Assembly (NCBI GenBank): GCA_023105745.1
Contig: JALGQZ010000002.1
Coordinates: forward strand, 76,177,285 to 76,241,284
Length of the DNA: 64,000 bases
DNA from: Austropuccinia psidii
Taxonomy: Eukaryota; Basidiomycota; Pucciniomycetes; Pucciniales; Sphaerophragmiaceae
Direction: 5' to 3'
The translations under genes were made by a program, and so were the position numbers. Positions 23,101 to 35,248 of the stretch are shown here, in pieces. Under the pieces are notes generated by a model. It was given only the letters and a program-made list of their open reading frames with translations, was not told the DNA's origin and did not search any database. Numbering within the stretch: position 1 is the stretch's first letter; each line of letters opens with the position of its first letter.

Positions 23101-26100
23101 AATGGTTGGGGACTTTAGAGCTCTGAACACTTACACTGTTCCAGACAGATACCCAATACCAAAAATCCAAATTGCCCTTACTCAAATATCTCAAGCAGTG
23201 TATATAACCACTATGGATGCCCTTAAAGGATTCCATCAAAATGTGGTAAAACCAAGAGCAAGAAAATACTTGAGAATTATTGTTCATTGTGGAGTGTATG
23301 AATACTTAAGGATGCCCTTTGGTATCAAAAATGCACCTTCACACTTCCAAAGAATGATGAATGAAATCTTCCCTGAAGAACTCTCAGAGGGATGGTTAAT
23401 CATTTACATTGATGACATTATTATCTGTTCAAAGACTTGGGAGGAACACATGTACAGATTATCAAGAGTTTTGACAAAAATCCAATCAGTAAACATGAAA
23501 ATCTCCTTGAAGAAATGTCATTTTGGATTTAAAGAACTTAAGGCACTAGGACATGTTGTATCTGGTTTGTCCCTTGGAATTGATAAAAACAAAGTTGCAG
23601 CAGTATTGTTAAAACCCATGCCTCAGAATAAGAAGGAAATTCAGTCATTCTTGGGTTTTGCAGGATATTACAGGCAACACATTAAAGACTTTGCATCCAT
23701 AGCAAGACCACTTTATAAGCTGTGTGACAAAGACACAGTATTTGAGATGACTGTTGACAGAGTCAAAGCTTTTGAATCTCTAAGAGAAGCATTGACCACT
23801 GCTCCACTCTTACTGATGCCAGACTTTAAATTACCTTTCAAACTGTATATTGATGCATCAGGGGATGGACTAGGTGCTGCACTTCACCAAGTTCAGATCA
23901 TAAATGACAAACCTGTAGAAGGACCAATATGTTTCATATCCAGGCAAATCAAACCAACTGAAGCCAGATATGGAGCAAGTCAAATGGAATGTCTATGCCT
24001 TGTCTGGGCCTTGGAGAAATTGAACTATTTCTTAGAGGGATGTGTTTTTGAAGTAATAACAGATTGTACAGCTGTGAAATCACTTTTGAACATGAAAACT
24101 CCTAACAGACACATGCTCAGATGGCAAATAGCCATACAAGAATACAGAGGCAATATGACTATTGTTCATAAAGATGGGAATATTCATAAGAATGCAGATG
24201 GACTAAGCAGATGGCCATTACCAAATAACATTGATAATCCTGCTTATGTTCCAGAAGAAGCCTCACCACAAATTCCAATAGAAGGAATAAGTGTTACAGA
24301 CTTGAACACCACCTTCTTTGAAGAAGTCAGAAATAGTTACACTCAAGATAAGAATTGTAGCATCTTATGCCAATTACTTAACAAAGACTGTAAAGACAAC
24401 TCTCTAATACATGCCTTGGATGAAGTATGGAGAAAATCTTATAATGAAGGAAGATTTCACCTACTGGATGGTATAATTTACCACAGAACCAAGCACACAT
24501 GTGTCATGACAGTTGTAGACAGGTCATTAATCAATCTTGTACTGAAAGAATGCCATGATAGTCCCTTTTCAGGACATCTTTCTGAAGACAGAACAAGAGA
24601 GAAAGTGAAGACCTGCATATGGTGGCCAATGTGGCAAAAGGATGTTGCAGAGTATTGCAAAACCTGTGACAGATGCCAAAAGGCAAATAAATCCACTGGC
24701 AAAAGACTTGGAAATATGATGAAAATCCAAGAACCAAACAGACCTTGGGAAATTGTCCATATGGATTGGGTAACTGGCCTACCACCAGGAGGTGACAGGA
24801 GCTATAATGCTTGCCTAGTAATTGTGGACAGATTCAGTAAAACTCCAATCTTTTTACCATGTCACAAAGATGATACAGCCATGGATACAGCTCTTCTGAT
24901 ATGGAATAGAGTAGTGTCATGGACTGGGATATTTACAAATATCATCAGTGATAGAGATCCCAAATTCACTTCAGCACTATGGACAAATCTTCACCAATTA
25001 TTTGGCACTAAACTGTCTTTCTCTACAGCCTACCACCCACAAACTGATGGCCTGGCTGAAAGAATGATCCAAACCTTAGAGGACATGGTGAGAAGATTTT
25101 GTGCATATGGCCTTGAATTCAAAGATTGTGATGGATTTACCCATGATTGGTGTACTCTGTTACCAGCACTGGAATTAGCATATAAAACATCAATCCATGC
25201 TAGTACCAATCAGACTCCTGCTGTTCTAGAAAAAGGATGGAACCCCAAGTTACCCCAAGATTCCTTGAGGAAAGACTTAATTGAAATACATCCCACAGCT
25301 GCTAGCTTCAAAGGAATGCTAGACAAAGCTAGAAAGCATGCAGTGAGATGCATGGAGGACTCTTTTGCATATGCTAAAGACAAATGGGATAAATCTCATG
25401 CAACTCCAGATTTCAAAGTGGGGGACCTAGTTCTTGTATCCACCACTAACTTCAATAACATCAAAGGATGTAAAAAGTTAAAAGACTCCTTTGCAGGACC
25501 TTTTGTGATTAAGGCCCTCCATGGAGAAAATGCTGTTGAAGTAGAGTTATCTGAAGAACTTAGCAATAAGCACCCTACATTTCCAGTAAGCTTGATAAAG
25601 CCATACAAATCTAGTGATGCTGAGAAATTTCCCTTGAGGAATAAGATTCCCCAAGTTATACCTCCTATTGAGACATCTGGTACTAAGAAAATAACCAAAG
25701 TTCTTAAAGAAAGGAAATTAAGAACCAAGAAAGTAAGGGAATACCTTGTTAGGTACAGTGACCCAACTTGTGAAGATGAATGGTTAGAAGAGAAAGATAT
25801 ACCGGAAGCCACCAAACTCCTGAGGAGATTCAGACACACTAGAAACACCAATATTACAAAGTAATATTCTTTTTTAGGGGGAGGGAATGTGAGCCTTAGA
25901 GGTAATTTCATATACCCAAAAGACCACAAATATAAAAAATAACATATTAATATAAATAAAATAAATTTATTTATATTATTAAAATAAAAATAAAAAATAT
26001 AAATATAAAATTATATTAAAAATAAAAAATTAATTATAATTTAAAAATAAAATTACTTTAAATTTTGTAAATATAAAATTACATTTATACTTGAAAAATT

Positions 26101-28240
26101 TAAGTAAAAATGAAATTTTAACAAAATTGTGAAAAAATAAATAAATTTGGAAAAAAGTTAAATAAAATTTATTATAACTTTTTATCCAATAAATAAACAT
26201 ATAAATTTTATTTCACCATTGGATTCCTCATAAAAAATCAGGTGGGGTCACCTCTGAGTGAAATTTTTGTAACTCAACTCTAAATAAGCTTAAATTAAGT
26301 TTTTAGTATTTTCAATACAAAAGTTGAAAATCCTCAAAACCTTAATTTAATTCACACCACATGTGGTGTTAACCATCAATTTTTGTGTTAAAATTGAGGT
26401 GTTGTGTTTAGTTTAGAAGTTATGAGGAATTGAAGTATTTTCAATTGAATTCAATTGAAATGTCAAAATGTGCGCGTGTATTACATAAGTGAACTTTGAT
26501 TTACATATGAGGTGTCAATTATTACTGTATTGTACTGTACAATTGAATTGAATTACATGTGTAAATTATAAGTATAATACATGATGAGGAATTAAAAGAA
26601 AAATAAATTGGAAAGATTAAATTTGGGGGGGAAAAGGAACTCCAGCTCTAAGGGGGAGCTAGACCCCCAAAATCCTTGCTGACAGGCGTGGGATGTCAAA
26701 ATTCACGCAAAAGTTCATCACTTTTGGCCTGGAATTGAGTTACAGGGTCTGTGGACTCAATTGATGATGAGGTTTTGATACCAACTGGGGTAGTTTTAGC
26801 TGTTGCCAAGGAGGTAAAACTACCCTTAAGATAAAACAATCATAATAAAAACAGTTTTAACTGGTTTCTACGCCTCTGACACACATTCTGACGTGTTTTG
26901 AAGGCTCTAGGCCTGGTATTGCTATAGTAATGGCTGATTTAAGGGTCTAAAATGGCTAAAAATGGCTAAAAATGGCTTAAACCAGCCCTTTTTGGTCTAA
27001 ACCAGGGTTCAATGATGCCATAATTGGCTTTTCTGTTGTCAGACTGTTTTTCACGACTGACAAGAGTAAATTTTACTTTTGGAGTAAGAGAATTGATGGC
27101 TATAAAAGAATGTCTTCTTTGCCCCACTTTTCTCTTCATGTTAGAATCTTTTCCTTTTATTAATTAGTTTAAAACTGTTAAACCAATCAATCAAAGATTC
27201 CAACCACCACTTTTAAATCATTTTAATCCTTTTAACCACGTGAAAAAATCATTATAATCATTGTTTGTAACCCTTATAATCATTTTTACCCCTGAACCAC
27301 CCCAAAAGTGAATTAAAGCATCTTTCATCACTGTTAACTTTGTCACTTTGTTTCCAAATTCACTCTGGTCACTTTTGGGCGTGTTTTCTCTTTAATATTC
27401 TTTTTAAAGACTTTGTTCTTTAATTAATTGCTTGCAGTTCTTTGCTCAATTAATTCCAATTGAAATTGCTCTTGAAGAAATTTCTTTTGTAGCCTTAAAA
27501 ATATCTCTTGTAGAGTATTTTTTTGGATAAATTTTTATTGTTGGTAAAACAATAAATTTTTATATTATTGTTTTATACTAATAAAGTTATAAACAATAAA
27601 ATTGGCGTGTTTTCTCTTAAAAATAATATTTCATACTATTTTTAACTGAATTTTACCTTATACAAATTTTGAGGACAGGAAAAGTACTTGATTTTTAATC
27701 AAAGTTTCATATCCACACCTTACAGATTGGTTCAGAGCAGCCAAAGAAGAGGAGCGGGAAATCTTCCCAAGCCTTTGGCAGGGGGCCATGAACTCCTACT
27801 TACACATCAAGAGCTTTCTGGGTCAGGAGAAGACCATAGAACTCTTAGGAGGTTGGAGCCCCCTGTCTTGCAAATACAAGGTCAAAAATATAAAGAGTTG
27901 GTTGAAGATCCAAAGTCTTTTATCCATAGACCAGAAGAAAGAGTTGGAAATGACTCCAGCTTTGGAGACAGAAGCCCCAGTGGCATCTACCAGCTCCAAA
28001 CCAGCTCCAGACATGTCCAAAGACAAGCCCAAAGGACCTCAGAAGAAGCAGAGAGGTCCCAAGAACCATCAAGGCAAGGGCAAAGGCAAAGCCAATTGGC
28101 ACAGACCTTACCCACAGGGGTACAGGATCCCCAAATTGGAGCCTTCAGCTGTGGACAGTGTGTTCAATATGGCCAGAACTCTCATGGAATTCACAGCCAA
28201 GGAGCAGGAAAGGATGAACAGGACTTTTCCACGCAAATAA
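17167..28240 (+). CDS. Element B ORF X: spliced overlapping protein, split by element C
   Basis: Proposed exons: leader 17,167-17,310 (after TTTTTTTCTAG, ending AAAAG|GTGTGT); 17,376-17,507; 17,571-17,628 continuing at 27,730-28,240 after the inserted element C. Intron 1 (65 nt) ends at ACCAG and contains the gag-pol ATG at 17,362. Intron 2 (63 nt, GTCTGT...TTTCCAG) contains in-frame stops. If the start codon is A|TG across the leader acceptor, the reading closes to 281 residues plus stop. Conserved blocks shared with [21 protein letters not shown] then [38 protein letters not shown], a Lys/Pro-rich tail, and YPQGYRIPK with [14 protein letters not shown]. It overlaps Gag in the +1 frame. No known domain, signal peptide or membrane segment was recognised. 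The copy is dead because C interrupts it after KD. Confidence 0.6.
17624..17628. other. Target site duplication of element C
   Basis: GATTG directly before C, repeated at 27,725-27,729. Removing C and one copy restores both reading frames of B. Confidence 0.95.
17629..19466 (+). repeat. 5' LTR of element C
   Basis: TGTGAGCC...CTTACA, 1838 bp. It contains three short copies of AAAATGGCT near 18,690-18,720 and the motif GAGGACAGGAAAAGTAC about 40 nt before its end. Confidence 0.95.
18843..18850 (+). promoter_or_regulatory. TATA box of element C LTR
   Basis: TATAAAAG followed by pyrimidine-rich sequence (TTCTTTGCCCC...). The same box is at 27,101-27,108 in the 3' LTR. Likely transcription start about 30 nt downstream. 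Confidence 0.6.
19469..19486 (+). other. Primer binding site of element C
   Basis: TGGGGGCCCAGCCGTGAT lies two bases after the LTR. It differs at two positions in the middle from the site of B and D. Confidence 0.65.
19692..20603 (+). CDS. Element C ORF X: spliced protein overlapping gag
   Basis: Proposed exons are the leader 19,692-19,889 (198 nt, after TTTTAG) and 19,954-20,603. The intron 19,890-19,953 has a consensus donor GTAAGT and ends CAACCAG; it removes the gag-pol ATG at 19,940. Joining gives LANS followed by [13 protein letters not shown] in the +1 frame relative to Gag. Unlike B and D, the downstream frame is open without a second intron. With a split A|TG start the product would be 282 residues. 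Conserved with the other elements: [41 protein letters not shown], a Pro/Lys-rich low-complexity tail, [25 protein letters not shown], and a Lys/Arg-rich end. Family unknown to me. It could be a capsid-like or nucleic-acid-binding accessory protein, but that is a guess. Confidence 0.62.
19940..25864 (+). CDS. gag-pol: Element C Gag-Pol polyprotein, full length
   Basis: 1974 residues. ATG 19,940 is chosen because [10 protein letters not shown] matches MTPTRSGSNY in D and [10 protein letters not shown] in B. Order: dual-coded N-terminal region (residues 1-220), coiled Asn/Lys-rich part, capsid-like block around 480-560, zinc knuckle [14 protein letters not shown] around 686-700, acidic linker, protease near 808 (LDPGAF: Pro where others have Thr or Ser), RT with YIDD at 1156-1159, RNase H starting at Asp1305 (LYIDASGDG), integrase HHCC near 1520-1570, catalytic triad Asp1609, Asp1671 and Glu1707 (35 residues between the last two), and a chromodomain-like end near 1915-1965 ([15 protein letters not shown]). 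Gag and Pol are one frame, so no frameshift is needed to make Pol. The first codons lie inside the ORF X intron, so it can be made only from unspliced RNA. Confidence 0.95.
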   Translation: MPSTRSGASYNPSSSSQKGNRRDYGRGQPGTEGKGSVDDFQTTKMGHSEADNTILPSKRADTATTSLCGHIQSQPQCIQQCTPIQGVPDPCRPVEELHEFLPDSKKILGPSQHLQIAQWMASIDGEEKHDAFDTRMEEKQPSTTQTSAKNSPSGQQQQFQREKAATNSKQGQREGTSPKTLQPGLQNPKDSAGCHGKCISDGQNHDGITEEGGSQIKVPEMISDIFDSIPELYNAINDVKKHLSDKNDTICNNIKTNNLSLCQINETLMCFEKVLRTIKNSNNDNSSNNKINEQSAIIKELTDKYCKFNIDDIIETRIKQAINIIKTDNKKVLDDISNSFTEVKTYTIALKKCFDASQEEVSKLSMKLNQVTADNTRQTELWQELTHKEDMYKIEVINLIQSFQHEYRNSQRCSNSKMNDIEQLLNTLPRMSTPLNQNEGTRISNPQVLDPDNSQLKNELSTSFHNLEPSMGQALLKEVPKLKEWPHFSGEGEYDHMEFIRGIDMIKEDFELPDRLVTARFNTLFTRSAHRWYIKIRQAHGHQSWTWWKTQIINKWANDAWRFKVETAFESAKFNADKDKALPWFCQQKDRLTALYPDMSEFMIHRKILRQCGGDLEHAVKSRTTEQSSAEDIINILEEVTTRTKIGSSRVNLKTRFNTPWKDSVDKNPKENSSNIKYKSADTVRKCHICQSTTHLANTCPKRGKINEIDIEKEPDVEKEDIIEDNSDDKSSIFSESSKDIENINATFDIMESYSHLPQLSNGQVDLSKVQDAQLMKTKPNRGKGYTAGNSCITEVVIDNKPTKLLLDPGAFCSCVGKSFLKTCVPNFEDQLLPIDGIKFNSASNPMKALGIFETNVIFPHINGNLRITVEFVVMENCSSTHFILGNDYLIMYGIDLHNNKDRYFTIGDNKRQKFAFLPFKRQITVNKVSPVNLELEKFKSEQLNEAEISLHLTDKQENELSSLLYDHRGAFATDKEPLGAIIGHEIDIILNIERPYPPLLRRPAYPASPKSREALEIHIKELLDLGVIRKVGHNEEVEITTPVIVAWHNGKSRMVGDFRALNTYTVPDRYPIPKIQIALTQISQAVYITTMDALKGFHQNVVKPRARKYLRIIVHCGVYEYLRMPFGIKNAPSHFQRMMNEIFPEELSEGWLIIYIDDIIICSKTWEEHMYRLSRVLTKIQSVNMKISLKKCHFGFKELKALGHVVSGLSLGIDKNKVAAVLLKPMPQNKKEIQSFLGFAGYYRQHIKDFASIARPLYKLCDKDTVFEMTVDRVKAFESLREALTTAPLLLMPDFKLPFKLYIDASGDGLGAALHQVQIINDKPVEGPICFISRQIKPTEARYGASQMECLCLVWALEKLNYFLEGCVFEVITDCTAVKSLLNMKTPNRHMLRWQIAIQEYRGNMTIVHKDGNIHKNADGLSRWPLPNNIDNPAYVPEEASPQIPIEGISVTDLNTTFFEEVRNSYTQDKNCSILCQLLNKDCKDNSLIHALDEVWRKSYNEGRFHLLDGIIYHRTKHTCVMTVVDRSLINLVLKECHDSPFSGHLSEDRTREKVKTCIWWPMWQKDVAEYCKTCDRCQKANKSTGKRLGNMMKIQEPNRPWEIVHMDWVTGLPPGGDRSYNACLVIVDRFSKTPIFLPCHKDDTAMDTALLIWNRVVSWTGIFTNIISDRDPKFTSALWTNLHQLFGTKLSFSTAYHPQTDGLAERMIQTLEDMVRRFCAYGLEFKDCDGFTHDWCTLLPALELAYKTSIHASTNQTPAVLEKGWNPKLPQDSLRKDLIEIHPTAASFKGMLDKARKHAVRCMEDSFAYAKDKWDKSHATPDFKVGDLVLVSTTNFNNIKGCKKLKDSFAGPFVIKALHGENAVEVELSEELSNKHPTFPVSLIKPYKSSDAEKFPLRNKIPQVIPPIETSGTKKITKVLKERKLRTKKVREYLVRYSDPTCEDEWLEEKDIPEATKLLRRFRHTRNTNITK
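25876..25887 (+). other. Polypurine tract of element C
   Basis: AGGGGGAGGGAA directly before the 3' LTR. Confidence 0.85.
25888..27724 (+). repeat. 3' LTR of element C
   Basis: 1837 bp, almost identical to the 5' LTR. TATA box at 27,101-27,108. Confidence 0.95.
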
Positions 28241-31200
28241 CTGATGTACAAAGAAGCATTAATGTATAAATTGGCAAACTTGATTCTAAGCTAAAGCAAA
28301 TTACATCAGACATAATTGAGTTAAAGAAACATGACAAGAAACATAATGAATGGTGTAAATTGACAAATGTCAAAATTGATTCAATTACCAATGCTTGTAG
28401 CAGGATTGAAAGTGTATGTCAGAATCAGAATGATGACATGGTAGATCTTTCCATTCTTAACATGAATGACAGACTTAAAACTCTTGAAGATCATGTCTTA
28501 CAAATAGTTAAGAATACCAATCAATTTGCTATACATTTAGCAAAAAGTGACAGTGAAAGGCAGAAGTTGAAAAATGAAATCATTGCAAATGTGGAACAAA
28601 TTCACAAGAATTATGAACCACATATGCCAAGACATTCTACACCTTTGACTGAAGAAAAACTTTCTGTTAAAGGAGATTTAACCCCATTCTTAGGAGAAAA
28701 TGTTATTTCTGTAAAAGATATTCCCAAATTAGAAGAATGGCCAACATTCTCTGGTGAAGGAGAATATAACCATATTGAATTCATCAGGACTATTGATATG
28801 TTGCAAGAAGACTTTAATGTACCTGATGAAATCATAGTGGGAAAATTACACTCTCTGTTTACCAAGACTGCAAAGAAATGGTATTACAAAATGAGAATGG
28901 ATCATGGAAAACATGATTGGTCTTGGTGGAAATCTGAAGTGATTACCAAATGGGCCAATAATTCTTGGAGGTTTAAAATGGAAAATGCTTTTGAAAGTGC
29001 CATTTTTAACTCAGAAAAAGATAAACCACTTACTTGGTTCTTCAAACAGAAAGACAGATTATCTGCTTTACACCCAGATATGTCTGACACTATGAGTAAT
29101 ATGAAAATATTAAGGAAGTGTGGAGGAGAACTGGAACATGCTATCAAAAGCAGATGTGTGGAACCCTGCTCAACAGAGGACTACATTAATGCTATGGAAG
29201 ATATCATTACCAGAACAAGAATTGGTAAGACTTGGATTAAAAACCCAATAGAGTCAAAAATGGTCTCAAAGATTCCTATAGAGGACAGAAGACCAGAAAG
29301 ACCTGTCTTGAAGTGTCATAAATGTGGAAGTACTTCAAATTTAGCCAACACTTGCCCTAAAAAGACAAAAATCAATGAAGTCCAAGTCATTGAAGAAATT
29401 CAGTGTACTGAAGAGAAAGAAGAATCTGATCAAGACTCTGCAATCTCTGAGGATACACCAGTGGAGGACTATCCCATTGAAAACATCACAGCTTTCTTTG
29501 AGGTCACAGAAGTCCATACCCACTTGCCACAATATAGTGAGGACTGCTGTAACCTGACCAATATACAGTATGCCAGAATTTGTAAGACAAAACCTGCTAA
29601 AGGCAAAGGCTACACTGCTGGAGCATCCTGTATCACATCAGTTTTGATGAATGATATTGAAGCCAAAGTAAATTTGGATACAGGGGCATTCTGCACTTGT
29701 GTAGGCAAAGATTATATCCACATTATACTTCCAGAATGGAAAAACCATCTATTACCAATGGAAGGCGTACAATTTAGTAGTGCTAGTAACAATATGTACC
29801 CATTAGGCATATTAGACACTAATATTGTGTTCCCACATCCTGCAGGAAGTGTAAGAATGAAAACTGAGATTGTGGTAATGAATAATTGCAAATCTCAGCA
29901 TATCATTCTTGGAAATGATTACTTTAATATTTATGGTATTGACATCAACAACCATAAAGACAGATATTTCACAATTGGGGATAACAAAAGACAAAAATTT
30001 GCTTTTTCCAATATGCCAAAACAAATATCTGTAGTATCTTCTGTAAAAGATACTTATAAAGATAAATTTGTGTCTAATCGACTTGTTGAAGCACAAATTA
30101 ATCCATCATTGTCACCCAAAATGAGGAATGAACTTATTGATGTGTTATATACATACAATAATGCATTTGCCTCTGATAATGAACCATTAGGTGCTATCAA
30201 AGGACATGAGATTGATATTACTCTTAATATTGATAGACCATATCATCCAGTACTTAGAAGACCAGCTTATCCAGCCAGTCCCAGAGCTAGAGAGGCCTTG
30301 GAAAAACATATCCAATAGTTAATCCAACTTGGTGTACTAAGAAAAGTAGGCCATAATGAGGAATTTGAAGTGACAACACCTGTTATTATTGCTTGGCATA
30401 ATGATAAGTCAAGAATGGTTGGAGATTTCAGAGCATTGAATACCTACACAGTTCCAGACAGGTATCCAATTCCAAGAATTCAAGAAACCCTGACTCAATT
30501 GTCTAAAGCCAAGTATATAACATCAATGGATGCATTGAAAGGCTTCCATCAAAATGTTTTGACGCCTAAAGCTAAGAAATTACTTAGAATTATCACTCAC
30601 TGTGGTATTTTTGAGTATCTTAGAATGCCATTTGGCATTAAAAATGCTCCATCTCATTATCAAAGAATGATGAATACCATCTTCCCTACAGAATTGTCTG
30701 AAGGATGGCTTATCATTTATATTGATGATATTATCATATGTTCTGATACATGGTCTTTGCACCTTGAAAGACTTGCAAGAGTACTTCACAAGGTTGCAGA
30801 AGTGGAAATGAAAATTTCACTTAAGAAATGCAATTTTGGATTTGAAGAACTCAAAGCATTAGGACATTTTGTTTCTGGTTTAAGCCTGGGAATTGACAAA
30901 AATAAAGTGGCAGCAGTGTTACTTAAGCCAATACCCCAGAATAAAAAAGAAATGATGTCTTTTCTTGGATTTTCTAGTTACTACAGGCAACACCTGAAGG
31001 ACTTTGCAATTCTAACCAAATCACTATATAGAAGCTGTGACAAACAGACTGTATTTGAGATGACACAAGAAAGGATCAACGCTTATGAGAAGATAAAGAA
31101 AGCTCTTACAGAAGCACCTTTACTCCTCATGCCTGACTGGAATATTCCTTTTAAACTGTACATTGATGCATGTGGAGATGGATTAGGGGCAGCCCTACAT

Positions 31201-33306
31201 CAAGTCCAGATTATTGATTACAAACCTACAGAAGGACCAGTTTGTTTTATCTCAAGCCAAATCAAACCAACAGAAGCCAGATATGGTGCAAGCCAAATGG
31301 AGTGCTTATGTTTGGTATGGGCACTTGAGAAACTACACTATTATCTTGATGGCAGTGTTTTTGAGGTGATAACTGACTGTAATGCCGTGAAATCACTTCT
31401 TAACATGAAAACTCCCAACAGACATATGTTGAGATGGCAAATAGCCATTCAAGAATATAGAGGAAACATGACTATACTTCATAAAGCGGGAAACATTCAC
31501 AAGAATGCTGATGCACTTAGTAGATGGGCATTAGCCAACACTCCTGATAACCCAGCTTATGTACCTTTGGAAGCAGAACCACAGATTCCAATTGAAGGCA
31601 TTAACATAACTGATATTGGGACTGAATTCTTTGAGGAAGTCACAGAATCTTATAAGCAAGACAAAAAATTGCCATATCTTGACCTCTTTATTGGATAAAG
31701 ACTGCAAAGATACATCTTTGGTTAATGCACTAGATGAAGTTTGGAAAAATTCCTACTCTGAAGGAAGATTTCACTTGTTTGATGGGATTATTTACCATAG
31801 AACAAAACATTCTTGTGTGATGACCCTGTGTAGTAGATTGCTTATCAATACCATTCTTCATGAATGCCATGATAGCATTTACTCTGGACACCTGTCAGAA
31901 GACAGAACACTTGAAAAAGTGAAGAACTGTGCATGGTGGCCATCTTGGAGAAAAGAAACCATTGAATATTGCCATACCTGTGATAGATGCCAGAAAGAAG
32001 ACAGAGGTACAGGCAAGAAATCTGGACTTATGATCCATATTCAAGAACCAAAATCCCCTTGGGAAGTTGTTCACATGGATTGGGTCACAGCACTTCCTCC
32101 AAGTGGTGACAAAAGTTATAATGCTTGTTTAGTCATTGTAGACAGATATAGCAAAACTCCCATATTCTTACCATGTCATAAAGATGACACAGCTATGGAT
32201 ACAGCTCTTCTCTTATGGAATAGAGTTATTTCCCATACAGGATTATTTAAGAATATCATAAGTGACAGAGATCCCAATTTCACATCTGCACTTTGGACCA
32301 ATCTTCATAGATTGTTTGGGACTAAGCTATCATTCTCTACAGCATATCACCCTCAAACAGATGGGCTAGCAGAGAGGATGATTCAAACTTTAGAAGACAT
32401 GATCAGAAGATTCTGTGCCTATGGATTAGAATTCAAAGACTCAGATGGCTTTACCCATGATTGGTGCACTCTGATACCTGCACTAGAATTGGCATATAAG
32501 AAATCAGTCCATTCTTCCACAGGACAAACTCCTGCTATGTTAGAAAAAGGATGGAATCCAAGGTTCCCAGAAGACACACTGAGGAAAGACTTGATTGACA
32601 TTCATCCTACAGCTTCCAGCTTCAAATTAATGCTTCATAACGTAAAACATCATGCAAAACAAAGTATGAATGATGCTTTTGATTATGCAAAACAGAAGTG
32701 GGACAAGAGTCACAAAGTACCAGACTTCAAAGTAGGGGACTTAGTTCAAGTTTCAACCTTGAATTTTAATAATATCAAAGGCCCAAAGAAACTTAAAGAT
32801 TCTTATGTAGGACCTTTTGTTATTGTTGCCTTACATGGAGCCAATGCAGTTCAAGTGGAATTGAGTGGTAAATTAGAAAATAAACATCCCACTTTTCCAG
32901 TCAGCTTGATAAAAACTTATCAACCAGCTGACAAAGAATTGTTTCCTTTAAGGAACCCAACTCCTTTGACTGTACCACCAGTGGAACAGAGTGAAGACAA
33001 AAAGATAAAGAAAGTCATTAAAGAGAGGAGACTTAGGGGTAAAAATCAAAGAGAATATCTTGTCAGATATAGAAGAAACCCAGTACATGAAGATGAATGG
33101 CTGGCAGAATCAGAAATACCTGACTCAGATAAACTCTTAAGAAGATTTAGACATGAAAGAAGGCCACAAGCCTGAATATGTCTATAATTGTGCTTTAAAC
33201 TACTTGATCTGAGTAATATAAAGAGGTTGGACAGTGGACATTAACCCCCCTTTGGGGCTTTTATTATTTCTACCATTGATAAAATTGTAGTACAATTTTA
33301 TTTTTT

Positions 33307-33318
33307 GGTGGGAGGGAA
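33307..33318 (+). other. Polypurine tract of element B
   Basis: GGTGGGAGGGAA directly before the 3' LTR of B. Confidence 0.8.
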
Positions 33319-35243
33319 TGTGAGCCTTGAGGTATATTTTACATACCCAAATAGGCCACAATTATCTTAAAAATAAATTCTGAATACTGCATACCTCATA
33401 AGTCATGCATATATTCAAATTTCATTATTTTTGATTTCAGAAAAGTTGAATAACTTTTTATTGAGTAAGTAAATCCATGGATTTAAAGCCAGATTTGGAT
33501 TCTACACAAAAATTCACCTAGGGTAGCTCCATAGAGTGAATAAGCTCAAATTAACTCTTTGAGGTGGTAAAAGGGAAAATACTTCAATACCACATCATCA
33601 ATACCACATAAAAGATCCGTGAAAATTTTTGTTTTTCTTAATTTTACGCCAAAATAATGGGAAAGTGAGAAATCCCATGTTACATATACACTAAGAATAG
33701 TGTTATGCATATTTTGAGCACTTAATATTATGGTATTCTTACATGGACTTTTGGTACACCCATAGTGTATATCTCACTTTAAGCTTAAATTACTATTTTG
33801 ACGTAAAAAATAGGCAAGGGGGACAAAAGACATCAAAGAGAGCCACGGTACCCAACTTCTGAGGCCTCAGAGGTGTGGATAGCCCCAGATCATGGATCCA
33901 GGGCTCATCTTGGCCCAATCGGTAAACTAAACCTCTTTGGGAACTTGGTTACCAAGTTACACATACTGTAAATCATAAGAAAATAGCAAATAACCTGCTA
34001 TTTTGACGTGCCAAGGAGGTAATGAGCTACTTAGACTCCTCTAACCACGCCAATTCTTCATGAATTTCCATGGATAGACCCTAAAGAGTAATTAAAACCC
34101 TTTTGGGACCAGTATTCATTGATTTACCTCATAGCAACCAGCTAAACACTGCTATTTGCAATTCTACGTAGAAATGAGGTAAAAACTTCAAAAATTCATT
34201 AAAAATACAATTCTTAATGAATCTTTCTGAAGCTTTCAGGACTAAAGAAGAACTGTATTATATATGGTACAACCAAAAAGAATTACAGTATTACTAGTAA
34301 AATTAAAAGTTTTACCTACAGTCCATTTTTGGTTATTCTATGTGAAACACTGAATCTTCAAAAATTCACAGTAATTACAACCTGTGATGAAATTGGCAAT
34401 AACATTGATACCTTTGAGAGATCAATTATTAGTTTGGAATAAAAGAAGATTTACAAGTGTTACTCCTTTTATTCTTAACCATATTGGGGTTGGTAGTCAC
34501 GTAAAAGCATCAAATAAGTAATTATGATAATGTTACGTGACAAATAATGATGCAATCAATAAACCAAAAGGGTTTATTGTTTTCTCACTCACTGGTTTTT
34601 CAGTTTGCTCCATGGCACGCCTCTGTGAGCTGTCTTAGACTTAAAAGAGGCCTCCTCTTGCTGTTTTTTCCAAAGAATCATCATCTTATCAATTTATTAA
34701 ATCATTATTACCAACAAGTAAGTATTAGTTCAACTATTCTTAAGTGTTTTAAATCTTTCAGAAGCAACCAGAAAGACGTGAAATCATAGAATTCAACTAT
34801 ATATTGTTGTAATACTGTTATAAATCCTTTTGATCCCTTAAAATCCACAATTCTACGTCAAATTTCTCTACTTTTATCTATCAATAAGTTCTTTGGAGTA
34901 TTAGTAAGTCATTTATCTTTAATTCTTAAAGTTTTTCTCTAGTAATAGTTTTCTTCAAGAATTATCTTTATAATTATTCTTGCAAAAGATAATTATATAT
35001 TAAAATAATTTTATTATTTTAATAAAAGAAGTTTCTATTATTAAATTCTTCTTGTAATTGATTCTTGTAGACAATTACTGCTCACTGTTATAATCACTAG
35101 TAGTGTATAACACATGAAAGAAATAATTTTATAATTATTTAATTGTGGTTATAATAATATTTTATTATTATATTTCATAAGAACAGACATAGTACTGTTG
35201 ATTAATAGTAATATTATCATCAGTTTCATAGTCACATCTTACA
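33319..35243 (+). repeat. 3' LTR of element B
   Basis: 1925 bp, followed by the AGAGT duplication at 35,244-35,248. Scattered substitutions against the 5' LTR (for example GGCACGCC for GGAACGCC) show that it is older than C. Confidence 0.93.
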
Positions 35244-35248
35244 AGAGT

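Larger units (their letters stand above)
17629..27724 (+). mobile_element. Element C: young, apparently intact Ty3/Gypsy chromovirus
   Basis: A 10,096-bp element with LTRs at 17,629-19,466 (1838 bp) and 25,888-27,724 (1837 bp), flanked by GATTG. Reading the LTRs side by side I found one substitution (AACTCTT near 19,052 against AACCCTT) and one A-run length difference near 17,737. This means very recent insertion. It has primer site, leader exon, a full gag-pol frame of 1974 codons and a polypurine tract. The one suspicious residue is Pro in the protease active-site triad. Confidence 0.96.
17362..33175 (+). pseudogene. gag-pol: Element B gag-pol, interrupted and mutated
   Basis: It starts at ATG 17,362 with [11 protein letters not shown], like the N-termini in C and D, and runs to the insertion of C at 17,628, resuming in frame at 27,730. 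Lesions: TAA at 28,267-28,269, TAG at 30,316-30,318 (just before the RT fingers), and an extra A in a homopolymer near 31,665. Domains: capsid-like block near 28,735-29,000; zinc knuckle near 29,313-29,354 reading CHKCGSTSNLANTC, with Asn in place of the zinc-binding His; protease LDTGAFCTC near 29,674; YIDD near 30,717; RNase H near 31,150-31,540; integrase HHCC, HMDW, SDRDPNF and GLAERM up to about 32,390; chromodomain-like end with EYLVRYRR and EDEWLAE near 33,050-33,110. The length after removing C fits one +1 shift. Confidence 0.9.
14757..35243 (+). mobile_element. Element B: Ty3/Gypsy chromovirus, interrupted by element C
   Basis: LTRs are 14,757-16,681 and 33,319-35,243, both 1925 bp, TGTGAGCC...CTTACA. 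The 5-bp duplication AGAGT flanks the element, which lies inside the 5' LTR of A. Removing C (17,629-27,724) and one GATTG copy leaves about 10.4 kb. Internal order is primer site, leader exon of ORF X, gag overlapping ORF X, protease, RT, RNase H, integrase, chromodomain-like tail, polypurine tract. Two in-frame stops and one +1 frameshift inactivate gag-pol. Confidence 0.95.
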
